The notes under the pieces were generated by a model. It was not told the origin of the DNA and did not search any database. It was given only the letters and a program-made list of their open reading frames with translations. A stretch of 64,000 nt of DNA, taken from Hysterangium stoloniferum. Its lineage: Eukaryota; Basidiomycota; Agaricomycetes; Hysterangiales; Hysterangiaceae. The first letter of the stretch is position 1. The number at the start of each line of letters is the position of its first letter. The stretch is from the NCBI GenBank assembly GCA_015178975.1, contig WHVD01000001.1, positions 744,001-808,000 of the forward strand, in the 5' to 3' direction. The position numbers and the translations under genes were made by a program. Positions 11,757-23,757 of this stretch are shown in pieces.

Positions 11757-13108
11757 AATAAAATACTGTGAACAGTGATCCCTCGACGCGTCGAAGAAGT
11801 CGGTCGCCCCTTTGATCAAACTTCTTGAGCCGCCATTCTCCCGGGATTGGTCCAGGAAGTGTTAATTCACAAGCGCTCGATTTCTGTGGAGGTCGTTGTG
11901 GCCGTTCCGAAGTCCACAGCATCCACCCATCACAATGGTGTCTGTTCGTTCGATCAGATATCATTTCAAAGGAAACAAATATTGTACAGCCGATGGCCCT
12001 CCAGAAATCACGACACATGCCAGCTACATATAGTGCATTATGAAGGAAACAGACCAGCCACTGAAGCATTAGTAAACATTTATACTGGGACTGGACATCA
12101 TCGGCCACTGATTCTTCTTCCCTCTCAAGTTCAAGTATGACCCCCATGGGTTTTCCTGTGAGAGCCTTTTCTTTCCCATTGGCCTGTATCTCTTGGCTTC
12201 GTATTGTGACTGGTACGTGTCCGCGGGACGTTCAAGTTGCACGGCTATGGACGGTTCTGTCTCGTCATCCCGCCATTGAGTAAAACATATTCGTTTACTT
12301 TGCCATCCCGTTTTCTCCGCGTGGGGTTCCCTATTCTCTGTGATAGGCGGCTTAAACCCATGTGAGTTTTTGTGGCTAGTGCGACTTAGTTGTCTGCTTA
12401 CCAGGGTTACAGTGGCACTCGACGCTGGGGCAGCGAATCGACCCTTGTTCTCCAATGCTGTTAGCCTTGACAACGTTGAACAACGGCGATACGACTCACA
12501 ATAGCGTTCGCCACAAAACCATACTTAGGCCCAACTGATGGCGCGCTATGCAAATCGTTTGACCATGCCATTACTACTTTTACAAGCTGGTGAAATGAAA
12601 TCGGTTCCAGTTTGTATGTTTGATGCGGGGCGCTGTTGAACCTCCAAAACTCAATTTTCTGGTTGATGTCTATTGGAAGTGGAAAGAGATAAATGTATTG
12701 TGGTTTGTCCCCTGGCCACGTAGGCTGTGTCTTCACGGCTAGTTGCTTATCCTTCGGTAGGGTCGGAGCAATGACAGCCACGTCTTGGTCGTTCACCTCA
12801 GAGTCTTTACCGTCAATATTACCCCCTGATAATGTCCCCATCACTAAAACTTCCTTCGGTCGGGACGTTTTATCAACTTTGTAGACCACCACAGGCCTTC
12901 GCTTCCCATTATTCACCATGGCAATTCTTTGTTCGTGTTTTATGGAGTCTTCTTCAGTGATCGACGCGCTGCTGAGCCTGGCTCGACTAATCGTTACCTG
13001 GAATGAGATCTGCATACAACATATATCGCCTTCGTGGAATTTGACTGATGTCGTTGGATTACATGCGCCAAAATCGGGCATCGTCGGGTAATTCGTCAAG
13101 TATGTCAT
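11757..13108 (-). CDS. Unknown protein P, copy 2
   Basis: This is a paralogue of the unknown protein encoded at 8704-9790. It starts MTYLTNYPTMPDFG at 13108 and shares GDICCMQISFQ, TISRARLSSASIT, VLVMGTLSGGNID and PTWPGDKPQYIYLFPLPI with copy 1. The first exon appears to end at GFVANAI with a GTGAGT donor. Downstream coding similarity continues in a second frame to about 12070 and then, in a third frame, through ADDVQSQYKCLLMLQW and CTIFVSFEMISDRTN to a stop near 11757. The exact introns are unresolved. It pairs divergently with Q2. Of the three copies this one has the longest open 3' part, so it is the best candidate for an intact gene. Confidence 0.55.
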
Positions 13109-13428
13109 TAAAATGAGTGTTAGATATGTGAGCCAGCTCGAGTATATGGTTAGTTGTGATACAGAACGACCATTAAGCCACCCATATCTTTAATACCCAG
13201 CGGTTCCCCACAAATCACAAAAAAGGCTATTAATTATTTTGTCTCAAATGAATTAATAAAATGTTTTAATCTATAAAAGCAAGCCACCTTTCCTCATTGG
13301 GAGAACAAGGGGACGGACCATCGGGCCACGAAAACAACAAAGGCGTGTTATAAATTATAAAACCCTGCTGGGAATTTGGCGGTTGCCCACGACCTACCCT
13401 CACACGCTTTAAAGTTGAATCTTTGCAA
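13109..13428. promoter_or_regulatory. P2/Q2 divergent promoter
   Basis: This gap between the P2 and Q2 starts aligns with the P1/Q1 gap. It includes the shared block ATCGGGCCACGAAAACAAC near 13319-13337 and the AAGCCACC-type block near 13279. Confidence 0.45.
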
Positions 13429-14759
13429 ATGGCTGATGAACTTGAAAAGCTTTATCCCAGCTTCACCTTTTTGTTGTTCTCATTGAATCCTATAGCAAGC
13501 GTGGCATTTTTGAGAGATGATGTGGCCACCGCTGCTGCAGAAGCTATCACAAGTAAACAGTACGCGTTTGCATATCCTCAATAGTTTAGCACTAATTTAC
13601 TGTAGGTATCTGGGGATGGTAACGCTAGCTTCATATTCTCGACATCTCGATGGTGGATTGCTCACTACTCTGGGAGTACGGGTCGTGTCTCGAAAGTATC
13701 CCAAATCATTACCTCTGCCAGAGATGAACGAGAACTCATTCATTCCCATATCTCCCGCCTCTCACCCTCTTGGACGGCAGCCTGTCCAACCGAATGCAAT
13801 TCTGCCGTGGAATAACTGCTTTTTTCACTGCCGGCCAGCGATCAACTTTGTGCCTGCATCAGTGGACCGAGAAAATGCAAAATTCGTGTCCATAACTGAA
13901 GAGGATGAATATTATCTTGTAGAAACCATTCGTGCAGACATAGATGATCGTGAAGAGAGATGGAGAGTCGCTGTTCAGTCCGGGGAAGCTCCACAGATGC
14001 TGAAGCAATACAGCACAGAATCTTTCGGTGCAGATTTTTTGACTACTTACAAGCAAGATACGGAAAATGATGGGTATAATTCGGAAGACGATGAACCGGA
14101 AGAATCCATCTCTCTCGAAGAGCAGCTCCTGCTACAACGCTTAGAGTATACACGGTTTAGTCAATTCGAGGCTATCGATATATCTTATAATCTCTCTGCA
14201 TCTTCCGAAATAGGAGACCTAGATGATCTTCTACTGCAACTTGACCAAATATCCCGGTACCGTACAATTCCGTCATGCTCGACGATTTGTGTTCATGATA
14301 ACCTCGCAGTGTTATAGATGATTCGAAGAATCGTGCAACGTCACGGCTGCAAGAAATTGCTAAATCCAAAGTACAAGATCTCGCTTGGGTAAAAGACGGT
14401 GAGTGATAGAAGTTGACTCTAACTAGCTTGGAGCTAAGGGATGTACTCTGATAGCGAATGCAGCTCTTGGGGTTGACGATGATGCAGCATCAATCGGTGA
14501 GTTCTCTGTGTGCCCAAAGTATTGTGACTTCGTCTCAACTCATTCAACAGATAATCCGGTCATGCCCAACGATAACACTGAGCCTGTACCTACCAATATT
14601 ATAAAAGGCAGCTGGTCTGAACCATGGCGCTTCCGCAAACCACGTTTTATTCGATCAATGTCCAAGTTCAAAGCCCCAAATTTATCGCTTAAAATCTCTT
14701 CCCTTATTTTCGGTTGTTTTGGTTCAGGTGTTGTCTTATCCGAAAAGGCAGTTCTCTGA
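13429..14759 (+). CDS. Unknown protein Q, copy 2
   Basis: This is a paralogue of Q copy 1 with an identical gene structure: exons 13429-13559, 13606-14261, 14318-14398, 14455-14496 and 14551-14759, of 131, 656, 81, 42 and 209 nt in both copies, giving 372 residues. Shared blocks are MADELEKLYPSFTF, SPASHPLGRQPVQPNAILPW, SISLEEQLLLQRLEYTRF, SASSEIGDLDDLLLQLDQIS and SWSEPWRFRKPRFIRS. Substitutions are spread over the protein with no frame-breaking indel inside the exons, so both copies look maintained. The function is unknown. It is divergent from P2, and no Q copy follows P3. Confidence 0.7.
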
Positions 14760-15607
14760 GCACGCACCAATATTGTGTCCATTTGGTAGCTACTTTTACC
14801 TTAAATGCACACTATGTAGATTGACACACGTCTCTCGTATTCTATATCGAATCGCCGAATCGCCTGAAAATAATTTGATAAAATCCTCATTTTATTTCCA
14901 CCGTTCAGACACACCATATTGGTTTAATCACGCTGTTGCACATTACAGCGGAGGCGGGCACCTCACATCGCTTTATAATTGTTGCCAAATGTATTCACCA
15001 CCTCTACCAAAATAAAATAAAATATTTGTAGAAGCCCGTCCTCTCTTACGTCTGTGGTTCAATGGCTGGAAACTAGTCTGTTGACACAACATCAGCCTGG
15101 GTATGCACGGCACACGAGCAAGAACAAGTTAAAATTACCAAGAAGTGTCCATCAAATGAAATTGCAACTTAACTACAACCAAACAAACAAAATTCAAGAA
15201 ATTATTTCAAGTATTTATATGGCATTTAGAATTTTATATCTATGTTTCAATTTTTGTCACTTTGTTTCAAAGGTGATTATAGTCTTTGATATCTGCCATG
15301 GAATGAAATTTTTCCTATATTTCTTTTCCTGGGCGGATACACTATTCTCAAGAATTGACGTACTAACAGAATCCCAATGATAGTTTGATATATCTGTGTG
15401 CTTCTCAATCGGAAGGGATTCCGAGTTATGTTCAAACATGCAGATCTGATTTACTGTTCTATGGATATCCTCCGCCAGAATAGAATACTTCTTCAGCAAG
15501 TGAGAAGTCGATTGGAAAGTCATGGTTTGTTCTATCGAGTCCATAGAACTCCCATATCGCGATGGCGCCTCTCCGTTCAATCAGAGATCATCCCAAAGGG
15601 AACAAAC

Positions 15608-15823
15608 TGTAATCCCGTCGTCAATTGGGATCACTGGCGGTCACACAAGTTGACAGGACCACGGTGTATTGTCCAGAGCAGAACAAGATACAGGCAAGTG
15701 CAGCGTACGGTAAGATCTAAGGTCCTGAAAACTTCCCGGCTACTTATACCGTACAACACGGTGATTATGTAATCACGTAAAACTAAAGGGTCCGTGCGTA
15801 AGACTGGGGGCACCAGGATTACA
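15608..15823. mobile_element. 216-bp MITE-like insertion with 5-bp target duplication
   Basis: The segment begins TGTAATCC and ends GGATTACA, a perfect 8-bp terminal inverted repeat, and is flanked by CAAAC on both sides (15603-15607 and 15824-15828). The two paralogous regions (near 8618 and 11975) lack it and read continuously across the site, so they serve as empty sites. It codes for nothing obvious. The superfamily is not clear from an 8-bp repeat and a 5-bp duplication. Confidence 0.75.
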
Positions 15824-16965
15824 CAAACGTTGTACAGCAGACATCTCTCCAGAAGACACCTCTCCAACGGATTTCATCCGGTGCGACACACGTACCAGTT
15901 AGGTTATAGTGCATTACGAGGGAAATGGGGCCACTTAACATCTGTCCCCCCCACTGAAGCATTAGTAAACCTTTATACTGGGGCTGGACATCATCGGCCT
16001 CCGATGCTTCTTCGCTGTCATCCATCCTCCCAAGTCCAAGTTTGATTTCCATCGGTTTCCTTGGAGATTTTTCCGTTTTCATTGGCCTGGATATTTTAGC
16101 CCGGTTTTGTGATTGGTACGTATTTGCGAGGCATTCAAGTTGCAAGGTTATAGACGGTTCCGTTTCGTCATCCGCCGTTGAGTAAAACCTATCCGATTAC
16201 TTTGCCATCTTGTTTTTTCTACGTGAAGATTCCCATTATCTGTGATAGACGGCTTAAACCATGTGAGTTTTTGTGGCTAGTTCAACTTAGTTGTTCGCGC
16301 ACGAGGGTTACAGTGGCACTCGACGCCAGGTCAACGAATCTGGCCTTGTTCTCCAGTGCTGTTAGCCTTGATAACGCTGAACAACTGCGATACGACTCAC
16401 AATGGCTTTTGCTACAGAACCATGCGTAGGCCCAACTGATGACGCGTTATCCCAATCATACAAATCGGCGAAACGAAGTCGAAACAAGTTTGTATGCTTG
16501 GTGGGGAGGCATTGTTGAACCCCCAATACTCGATTTCCTGGTTGACGTCTATTGGAAGCGGAAAGAGATTAATGTATTGTGCTTTGTCCCCTGGCCACGC
16601 AGGTTGTGTCTTCACGGTTATTTACTCACTCCTTGGTATGTCGGAGCAACAACAGCCACGTCTTGGTCGTTCACCTCGGAGTCTTTATGGTTGATATCAC
16701 CCCCGGAAAATCTCCCCATCACTAAAACTTGGCTTGGTCGAGACTTGTCATCAACTCTGTAGACGCCAACAGGTCTGTATTCTCCTTCATTATTTAATAG
16801 CGCAACCAGTTTTTCATCTTTTGTGGAATGTTCTTTGGTTATTGACGCACTGCTGAGCCTGGCTCGACTAATCGTTTTCTGGAGCGAGATTTTCATGCAA
16901 CACATATCGCCTCCTTCGAACGTAACTGGTGTCGTTGTTGGATTGTGTGCAGCCAATTCAGGCAT
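15824..16965 (-). pseudogene. Decayed copy 3 of unknown protein P
   Basis: It starts like the other P copies (MPELAAHNPTTTPVTF, GDMCCMKISLQ, TISRARLSSASIT), but the frame breaks near 16620 after VAVVAPTYQGV. The next conserved block (QPAWPGDKAQYINLFPLPI) is in a different frame, which breaks again near 16500. Copies 1 and 2 are continuous over both places. Further downstream the QSQ..AK..RPM and ADDVQPQYKGLLMLQ blocks remain recognisable, and a MITE-like element interrupts the copy beyond 15824. No Q partner lies to its right. I call it a pseudogene; a rescued shorter product cannot be excluded. Confidence 0.65.
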
Positions 16966-17045
16966 CGTTGAGTAAGGCTGTTAATATTTTGTCTCGAATA
17001 AATTAACAAAATGTTTCAACCCATACAAGAAAGCCACCCTTCTCA

Positions 17046-17774
17046 TTGCACGCATGTGATCACTTGAAAAAGGCCAGGATCTCAAAATTGAAAGCATCCT
17101 TTATGAAGGCGGGGTGTTATATAGACCCGCGGATCGCACTTGGGGATCCTGAACCGAGTTGAAATTGGTTAAGAACCTAGGAGCTTGGGGTTGAGGGTTG
17201 ATGGATTCTTAACCGACTCCAACTCGATCAAGTGATCTTCGTTAAGTTAAGAGACATTGGAACAAATCCAGAAGTATTGTATTATGAATTTCCGTAACAC
17301 GGTAGCCAGGCTTATCTACATTTCGACACGACGGGTGGAATTTTGACTTTATTATGCAGCGCTCAAGGCATCCGCATCAGGGATTTGGGAATGTCTACAC
17401 CCATTATGTAGATTCCCTAGCCTCCCTAGCCTCCCTAGATCTAAAGTAAGCTTCTATACCGACTAGTAAATAGGGATTTCACGAAAGTAGTGTCTAGCCG
17501 AGTCTAGCCGAGCTAGCTAGATGGCTCTAGACAATATAGACGGCATACTCACTGATCTTCCCACTTTCCTGGTGCGGCGGTAGCACTTTGCCTTCCGTTG
17601 AACGACGCCCAATTTCCTTGAAGGGGCTTCCAGGACTACCAATCTACAACACTTGAATGCCACAAGGCAGGCCCACACAATCGCTCCTATATACCAAACC
17701 AGTGTTCACTATGCCTGATTGTTATTATAAAACAGCAGTATAATATTCGTCCTTCGAATGTAATATTCGAGTTT
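17046..17774. other. Intergenic region with one copy of a dispersed repeat
   Basis: No gene was seen. Bases about 17371-17490 match, in reverse complement, 41265-41370; both contain GACTAGTAAATAGGGAT and the TTGGGAAT/ACACCCATTATGT blocks. Two short local tandem repeats also occur, CCTAGCCTC units near 17419-17440 and GTCTAGCCGA units near 17501-17520. Confidence 0.55.
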
Positions 17775-20700
17775 CTAATTAAGCTTGACCAATGTTAAAG
17801 CAAACCGAACCTCCGCAATGTCTTGTTCTTCTTCGATGATTTTTTCAGTACCTTCCGACCACCGCACAACATCCTTTGGCGTGGCGCGAACGGCTCGCCG
17901 AATCATCTCTTCGTATTCCACCATCGCCTGCTTCAAATCATCTGCATCTGCGCCTTCTTCGAACTTATAGAACACGTCCACGTCGTCGGTAGCCTGAAGT
18001 CCCGCCTTCTTCCGTAATTTTTGGACTCTGTTGATCAATTCTCTAGCCAGACCTTCACCGATCAAATCACGGTGGATCTGTACATCTAGAATGACCACCA
18101 CGTCATTGTCAGTGTGGGCCGCAAAGGTCGCTTGATCGTTGGGTGGCAATTCCACATAACGTGAAACGGCAAGGTCGCCCTGAACAAGCTGGATACCGTC
18201 CACAACGATAATACCACTATCCATGTATCCTTTTACGTCCTCAGAAGACAAGAGTGGCAGACCGTTTTTAACTCGGTTGATATCTTTCCGTAATTTTCGA
18301 CCAAGAACGGGCCAGTCTGCGATGGCCTTATATTTTACTCCTGAACGGGTTTCGTCTGAGCTAAACACGATATCCCGCACGTTAAGCTCCGCTTGTAAGT
18401 ATCGTTGCAATGGCCGCACGTCCTCCAGATAACTTTCATTAGGGTGGAAAATCAACAATTCCCTGAGAGGGGTCTAGGCAGCAAGCGGTCAGGATGGCGA
18501 AGACAAACGGACTGTATGGTGACAAACCTTGAAAGGCAATGTGTGTTTATCCCGAAGGTTCCGTGTAAGTTCGATGATGATTTGCATTCGCTTAACCTTC
18601 CGCTCGATCTCTTCATCAAAGTATTCAGCCTTCACTTCCGGGAAACGGAGGAAGTGGATTGATCGGGTATCTTCTTTTGATTCAGGATCAGTTGGAATGA
18701 AGGCGCGGAGTCCTTGATAGAGGCTTTCTGTCAAGAAGGGGGTATATGATGACTATTGGGAAAAAATATGTGAATACAAAGACAATCGCTAAGAATATTA
18801 AATATGCACCATTGTCCTGCAAAGTGTGAATAATGTTTCAAACAACGTGTTCAATGCCTGGATAGTATCTTCTTTCCCATCCTCGCCTTTGAGACGCTTC
18901 CGGTTAAATCGAATGTACCAATTAGTCAACTCGTCCACAAGGTCGAGAAGTCGGGGAACAATGGTGTACAGGCGATATGCAGCCATCTCTTCCCGAACAA
19001 GTTTGATCAGCGACTGGCATCGAGCAAGGATCCACCGGTCCATGACATTGCTGGACAGTGGAGCATGAGCATTGTACACGAACTCGTGACCTTCCTCTTT
19101 ACGCAAAAGGTTGACTTGGCCAAGGAAAAAGCGGAACGAGTTCAACCACGGTAAAAGAACACGAGAGATGACTTCTCGGACACCCTCTTCTCGGAATCGA
19201 AGATTTTCGCCTCGAACAATTGGCGAATTAACAAGGAACATACTAATGTAGATGGTAGAATTAATATATTGCCCAACTGCTTCATAAAAACCTTACCGTG
19301 TCGCGTCTGCTCCGTATTGATTAATGATAAGGTTCGGATCAGGATAGTTTTTGAGACTTTTGCTCATTTTTTTGCCGTCGCTATTTTTCAGCATTTAGAT
19401 TTCAACAGTTTTACAAAGGATTTGCACAACATACGCGGCAAGGACCAGTCCCGTCACAATAAGATTTTTCCAAGGTGCAGTACCGAACAAGTGAGTTGAT
19501 AAAACCAACAGGGTATAGAACCATCCTCTAGTCTGATCAATACCTTCCGAAACAAAATCAGCAGGGAATGTTGAGGTAAATTTATCCTTGTTTTCAAATG
19601 GATAGTGTTGTTGAGCATATGGCATGCTAGTCAGCTGATTTAGTAAATCATTGTCACACGAATTGCAAAGCACACCTTCCGGATTCAAACCAACAGTCAA
19701 ACACCTCCTCGACGCGTTTAAGACTCCCTTTGCCCTGTTTAGAGGGAATCGTGATGCCGTCGATACTTTCTCGATGGATATCAGTAATATTTTTGATGCC
19801 CGAAAGTTCTTCAAGTTCTTGAATAGAGCCTACGCATACAATCTAAAAAAGAACAGAGTGCTTTACTAAGTGTTTCGTAGGAGGATGTTGAAGCTAACAA
19901 ACCTCTTCGAAATCCTCGCTTGCCCATAGTGGAATAGGCGTACCCCAGTACCGATTCCGTGAGACATTCCAATCTCGCGCATTAGCGATCCAGTTGCCGA
20001 AACGGTTATCGCCAATACTTTTGGGGACCCTGTTGTAAGGAGTAAAAAATGATCTAATGCATTGAGATCACCCTACGCACCAGCGTGTTTCGGCGTTGTT
20101 CGCGACCAATTGATCAACGATGGGTGATACACGAACAAACCACGCAGGAATGGCTCGATAGATTAGAGGCGTCCCAGATCTTCACGGAGATGATTTTAGT
20201 AACCTTAAACGTAAGAAATAAAGATCTCTTACCGCCAACAATAGGGGTAAGAGTGTTGGATGGTGGACTGCACGATCAATTTTCCTCGTTCCTTGAGTAA
20301 TTTTTGAATGCCCTTATCGGCTACCTGGAAAAATTATAATAAATCAGTGTCGACTCCAACGAACTGTGTTGTACCAACCTTGACATTTAGCCCTACAAAT
20401 TCAGGTACTTCGTCCGTGAACCTTCCGGCGTCATCAATGGGACAAGGTGGCATGTCCTCTGGACGAATAATTCCGTTCGCGACGGCGATGCGATGATCGT
20501 CGTCCCCGAAGGCAGGTGCTTGGTGAACGATGCCAGTACCATCTTCACTTGTAACGTATTCATCATTGACGACACGGAAAGCGCGGTCCTCAAACTGCGA
20601 CGATTATCGTGAGGAGGGATTGAGGATAAACAGGTAAAATCTACCTGTTCGGTAAAGTAATCGAAAAGGGGGATATACCTCCAACCATTCATATCCGCGC

Positions 20701-21711
20701 CTTGGAACTGACCGATCTTCTTGAACTTGGCCTTCTTTGGGTCTTTGTAAAGTGTGGTCAGAAGCTTTTCGTGAATGATGAAGTTCTGATCTCGTTGCTC
20801 ATCGTGGATTTTGACATAATTAAACTTGGGATGAACACAGAGAGCAAGATTCGAAGGCAACGTCCACGGAGTCGTTGTCCAAGCGAGAAGAGAAGTTTTG
20901 GGGTCATCAACCAATGTGAACGCGACAGTAACTGTGTCTTCATTAACGCTGCTGCGTGACGGACTGCTCGTCAAGCCACGCACCTGCCGGATCTGCCACA
21001 TCTCTGAAGTCCAAACCAGCTTCGAAGTTTGACAAGGGTGTGGTTAATGCAGTCGAGTAAGGCATGACACGCAAACCCTTGTATACCATTCCCTTCTGGA
21101 AGAGCTGGCTGAAAACCCACCATACGGACTCCATAAAGGTGGGATTGAGAGTCTTATAGTCTTTGTCAAAATCGATCCATCGACCCATGCGTTCCACAGT
21201 AGCTTTCCACTCTGAGGAATACCTCATCACGATAGCGCGGCACTCGGCGTTGTACTTCGCGATACCCATCTTCATCACGTCTGCCTTGCCAGTGATTTCC
21301 AGCTTTTTATCAATCTCATGTTCAACAGGAAGACCGTGTGTATCCCATCCAAATCGACGTTCGACGTAGAATCCGCTAGCGCTCGCATGTCGAGTCACGA
21401 TATCCTGGCAGGCGGGTGGGTCAATTTCCAGTTTAATGGCTGCAACAGTCCACGCACTTTGATGGTGCCAGCAAGTAGGTGACCATAATGAGGTAGACCT
21501 GTAGCAAAGGGTGGTCCATCGTAAAAAGAGAACTTTGGGCGGCCTTCGGCGAGTTTTAAGCTTGTTTGGAAAGCATCGATCTCGCGCCAGAATGCAATGA
21601 CTTTCTCTTCCTCGTTTGCAAAGTTAAATGGTGCGGAAACTTAGCAAGACGTTCAGATTATATCAACATCAATATAAGCTTAAACTTACTATCGTGCGGG
21701 GGGAAAGACAT
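17775..21711 (-). CDS. ILS1: Isoleucyl-tRNA synthetase, cytosolic type
   Basis: A class Ia synthetase charging tRNA-Ile. The first exons are 21711-21690 (start MSFPPHD), 21639-21458 and 21405 onward; the last ends at 17775. The HIGH signature is seen as [20 protein letters not shown], followed by [20 protein letters not shown]. The CP1 editing region includes [18 protein letters not shown]. The KMSKS signature is visible near 19340 as [15 protein letters not shown], and the anticodon-binding and C-terminal parts follow ([47 protein letters not shown]). No mitochondrial presequence precedes the first Met, so the cytosolic enzyme is likely. More than ten short introns split the gene; not all junctions in the middle were worked out. 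Confidence 0.92.
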
Positions 21712-22631
21712 GATGGTAGGAGGTACAGTTATGCAGTGTGTGTACTGCAGATTTCAAGTTTGAGAGGCGCCCAAAGGTGACTCGGACTAACCAGTCTGAC
21801 GAGTTCACTAATAATAAATCAAAGTAAATGCTGAAACTTCTGACTAATGAAACCTTGGACATTTTAACAATTAAATCAACAAGTATCTACATTACACTCA
21901 TGAAAATCTACTTCTCCCGATCAAGCGACAGATTTTGGAAATATATATATATTAATAGGTAGGCTGCCAGGAGTTCTGGAGGTTCGAAGGCATCAGGCAC
22001 TGTAGCAGGTCTCCAGACCATTGGCGAACCCTCTAACATTGTAATATCTGTCGTAGCCGGTTATACATATTTCAAGAAATACTTAGGTGCGAACCGATGG
22101 GACTCGGGTTTATCTTCATGGCCACAAAAATAACAGATTCTACTAGAACGTGAGTCGAATATAACGAAGTGAAATAATTGGACAACCCAAGGTGACTGAT
22201 AGGAAATAATACTGTCAAAAATATTCGCCCTCGTAGGCTGGTATTGCTCTCTTACTGCTTTTCTTGCGAAATGTGTATGATGTTGCTGCGAACCATTTGA
22301 GATAGTGAGAGACCCATCACAATGATCTATCAGAAGCGCAGTACTACTAGTAGGGTCATGCCCATTGTAGCTCCTGGTGCGGATGGCGCTGTTTTTCCGG
22401 GCCTGTACTGCCGAACGTTGACCATGTTATGGAGGAATTCTAACCATATGCCGGGGGAGTTTTTCAAGGGAAGAGTTAGCCTGAGTCGTGCTCACTAACC
22501 GCTAAGAAGCCCAAGAGTCAACATCGTTGATATATTTTGTATACCACCAACAATACTAATAAGCACTTCTGTATATCGACCCCACCTTATATATATGCCA
22601 ACAGATGATACAGGGCCATAAAGGTATACCA
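21712..22631. other. Intergenic, nothing recognised
   Basis: About 0.9 kb holding the IleRS promoter side and the 3' flank of the next gene. A TA-dinucleotide run occurs near 21942-21954. No coding or RNA gene is supported. Confidence 0.35.
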
Positions 22632-23757
22632 TTAGAACATAATCTCCGTTTCCAATGTTCTTCTTTCACGAACAGTGGTTGCTCCTCTCCACAGTTGAAT
22701 GCCAGGTAATGATATCTCCCCCAAATCTATCTCAGCGGAATGATCCGATCGCTTTAAACCCCATTGATCGAGTCCTTCTAGCGCAAAAATGGGCTTGGTA
22801 TCGAATCCCCGCTGTGCGTCCTTATTCGTACCTTTCACCAAAGCGCTAATTACATAGATGTTTGAAATTCGTTTGGCATTCAAGCTGGGGTTTCTTTGGG
22901 ACCACATGGCATACGGGGGAGTGATACGTCGTTCATACAATTTTTTGGTGATCAATTCTGGGGAAGGTCAGTCAAACCCTGATAGGGTTGTTCCATTAAA
23001 TCGGTGCCTTACCGAGGATTGAATGTAACGTATCTGAATTTGGTCCTGGTAGTGGCCTCAAAGAGAGAAGTACTGCTTTTCCTGGCTCATTTGTTGAATT
23101 AATGGCGACTAATTTCCCCAGTGGGATGCGAAGGGGGCCCATGGCGCCTTCGCGGATCTCTTGGATGGCGGGCTGTAAGCATGAGCTGGTTAAATCATAA
23201 CCAGTAATGGGTTATGACAACAAACCTGCAGTTCATTCAACAAATCTTGCACCATTTCTATTGGTACTGAATACTCTGCCGAATTTTCTGGTTTTGTTGG
23301 GTCCTACCTTGGTCGTCAGTGGTGTTCCACACAAGCGCGGCCACTGTTTACCACCTGAAACATACTTTTATTGACACGGCAGACAATTTATATGACATAT
23401 CCTCCAGACGGCCACCGTATATCGTGTCTATTGGTACTCCAATCTTTGTTGCATTTGCCGTGAGGAAATTAATAAAAGGCTCGATTTTATCATTCCCAGC
23501 GACGGACTTGGGGAGAAAATATCAGGATATATGCATATATAGAGTTAAGCAGCAATTTACAATTGGCATTGTCAGCCCTACATACGACCGGAGCAGCTCC
23601 TTAGTACGACAAGTTTGTCCAGGGAGCAAATATACATACGATGTCTGATTGGGCGCCTCTTTTCCTCAAGGACGGAATTCGACTCAAAGCGAGCCAATAT
23701 TGATGAGCGCGGGGCGCAACGTGTTATAGGCAATATTGATTTGCTTAAGGAAAGCAT
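22632..23757 (-). CDS. Unknown protein with a probable mitochondrial presequence
   Basis: The family is not recognised. The proposed start gives MLSLSKSILPITRCAPRSSI, an N-terminus rich in Ser, Arg and hydrophobic residues without acidic ones, as in mitochondrial presequences. Coding then runs through several exons: one with AGNDKIEPFINFLTANATK and IGVPIDTIYGGRLEDM, one with VPIEMVQDLLNELQ, one with REGAMGPLRIPLGKLVAINS and LLSLRPLPGPNSDTLHSIL, and a last exon at 22632 to about 22955 (LYERRITPPYAMWSQRNPSL, FALEGLDQWGLKRSDHSAEI). The last two junctions keep the frame. A possible 17-nt micro-exon near 23580 would join exon 1 to the next. One junction near 23340 is unresolved. Confidence 0.55.

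Larger units (their letters stand above)
8290..17045. repeat. Tandem segmental array of the P/Q gene pair
   Basis: The same divergent pair recurs: P1 (-) with Q1 (+), P2 (-) with Q2 (+), then P3 (-). Homology includes the coding parts, the intergenic promoters and the 3' flanks: 8290-8640 aligns with 15290-15607, and a GGGCCACGAAAACAAC block recurs upstream of Q1 and Q2. The third copy loses homology near 17043, just beyond the P promoter, so the Q copy expected there is absent. The copies differ by many substitutions and small indels, so the duplications are not very recent. Confidence 0.8.

Noticed and set aside
21960-22010. Possible tRNA B box (GGTTCGAAGG)
   Set aside because: No A box or foldable cloverleaf lies upstream at the right distance.
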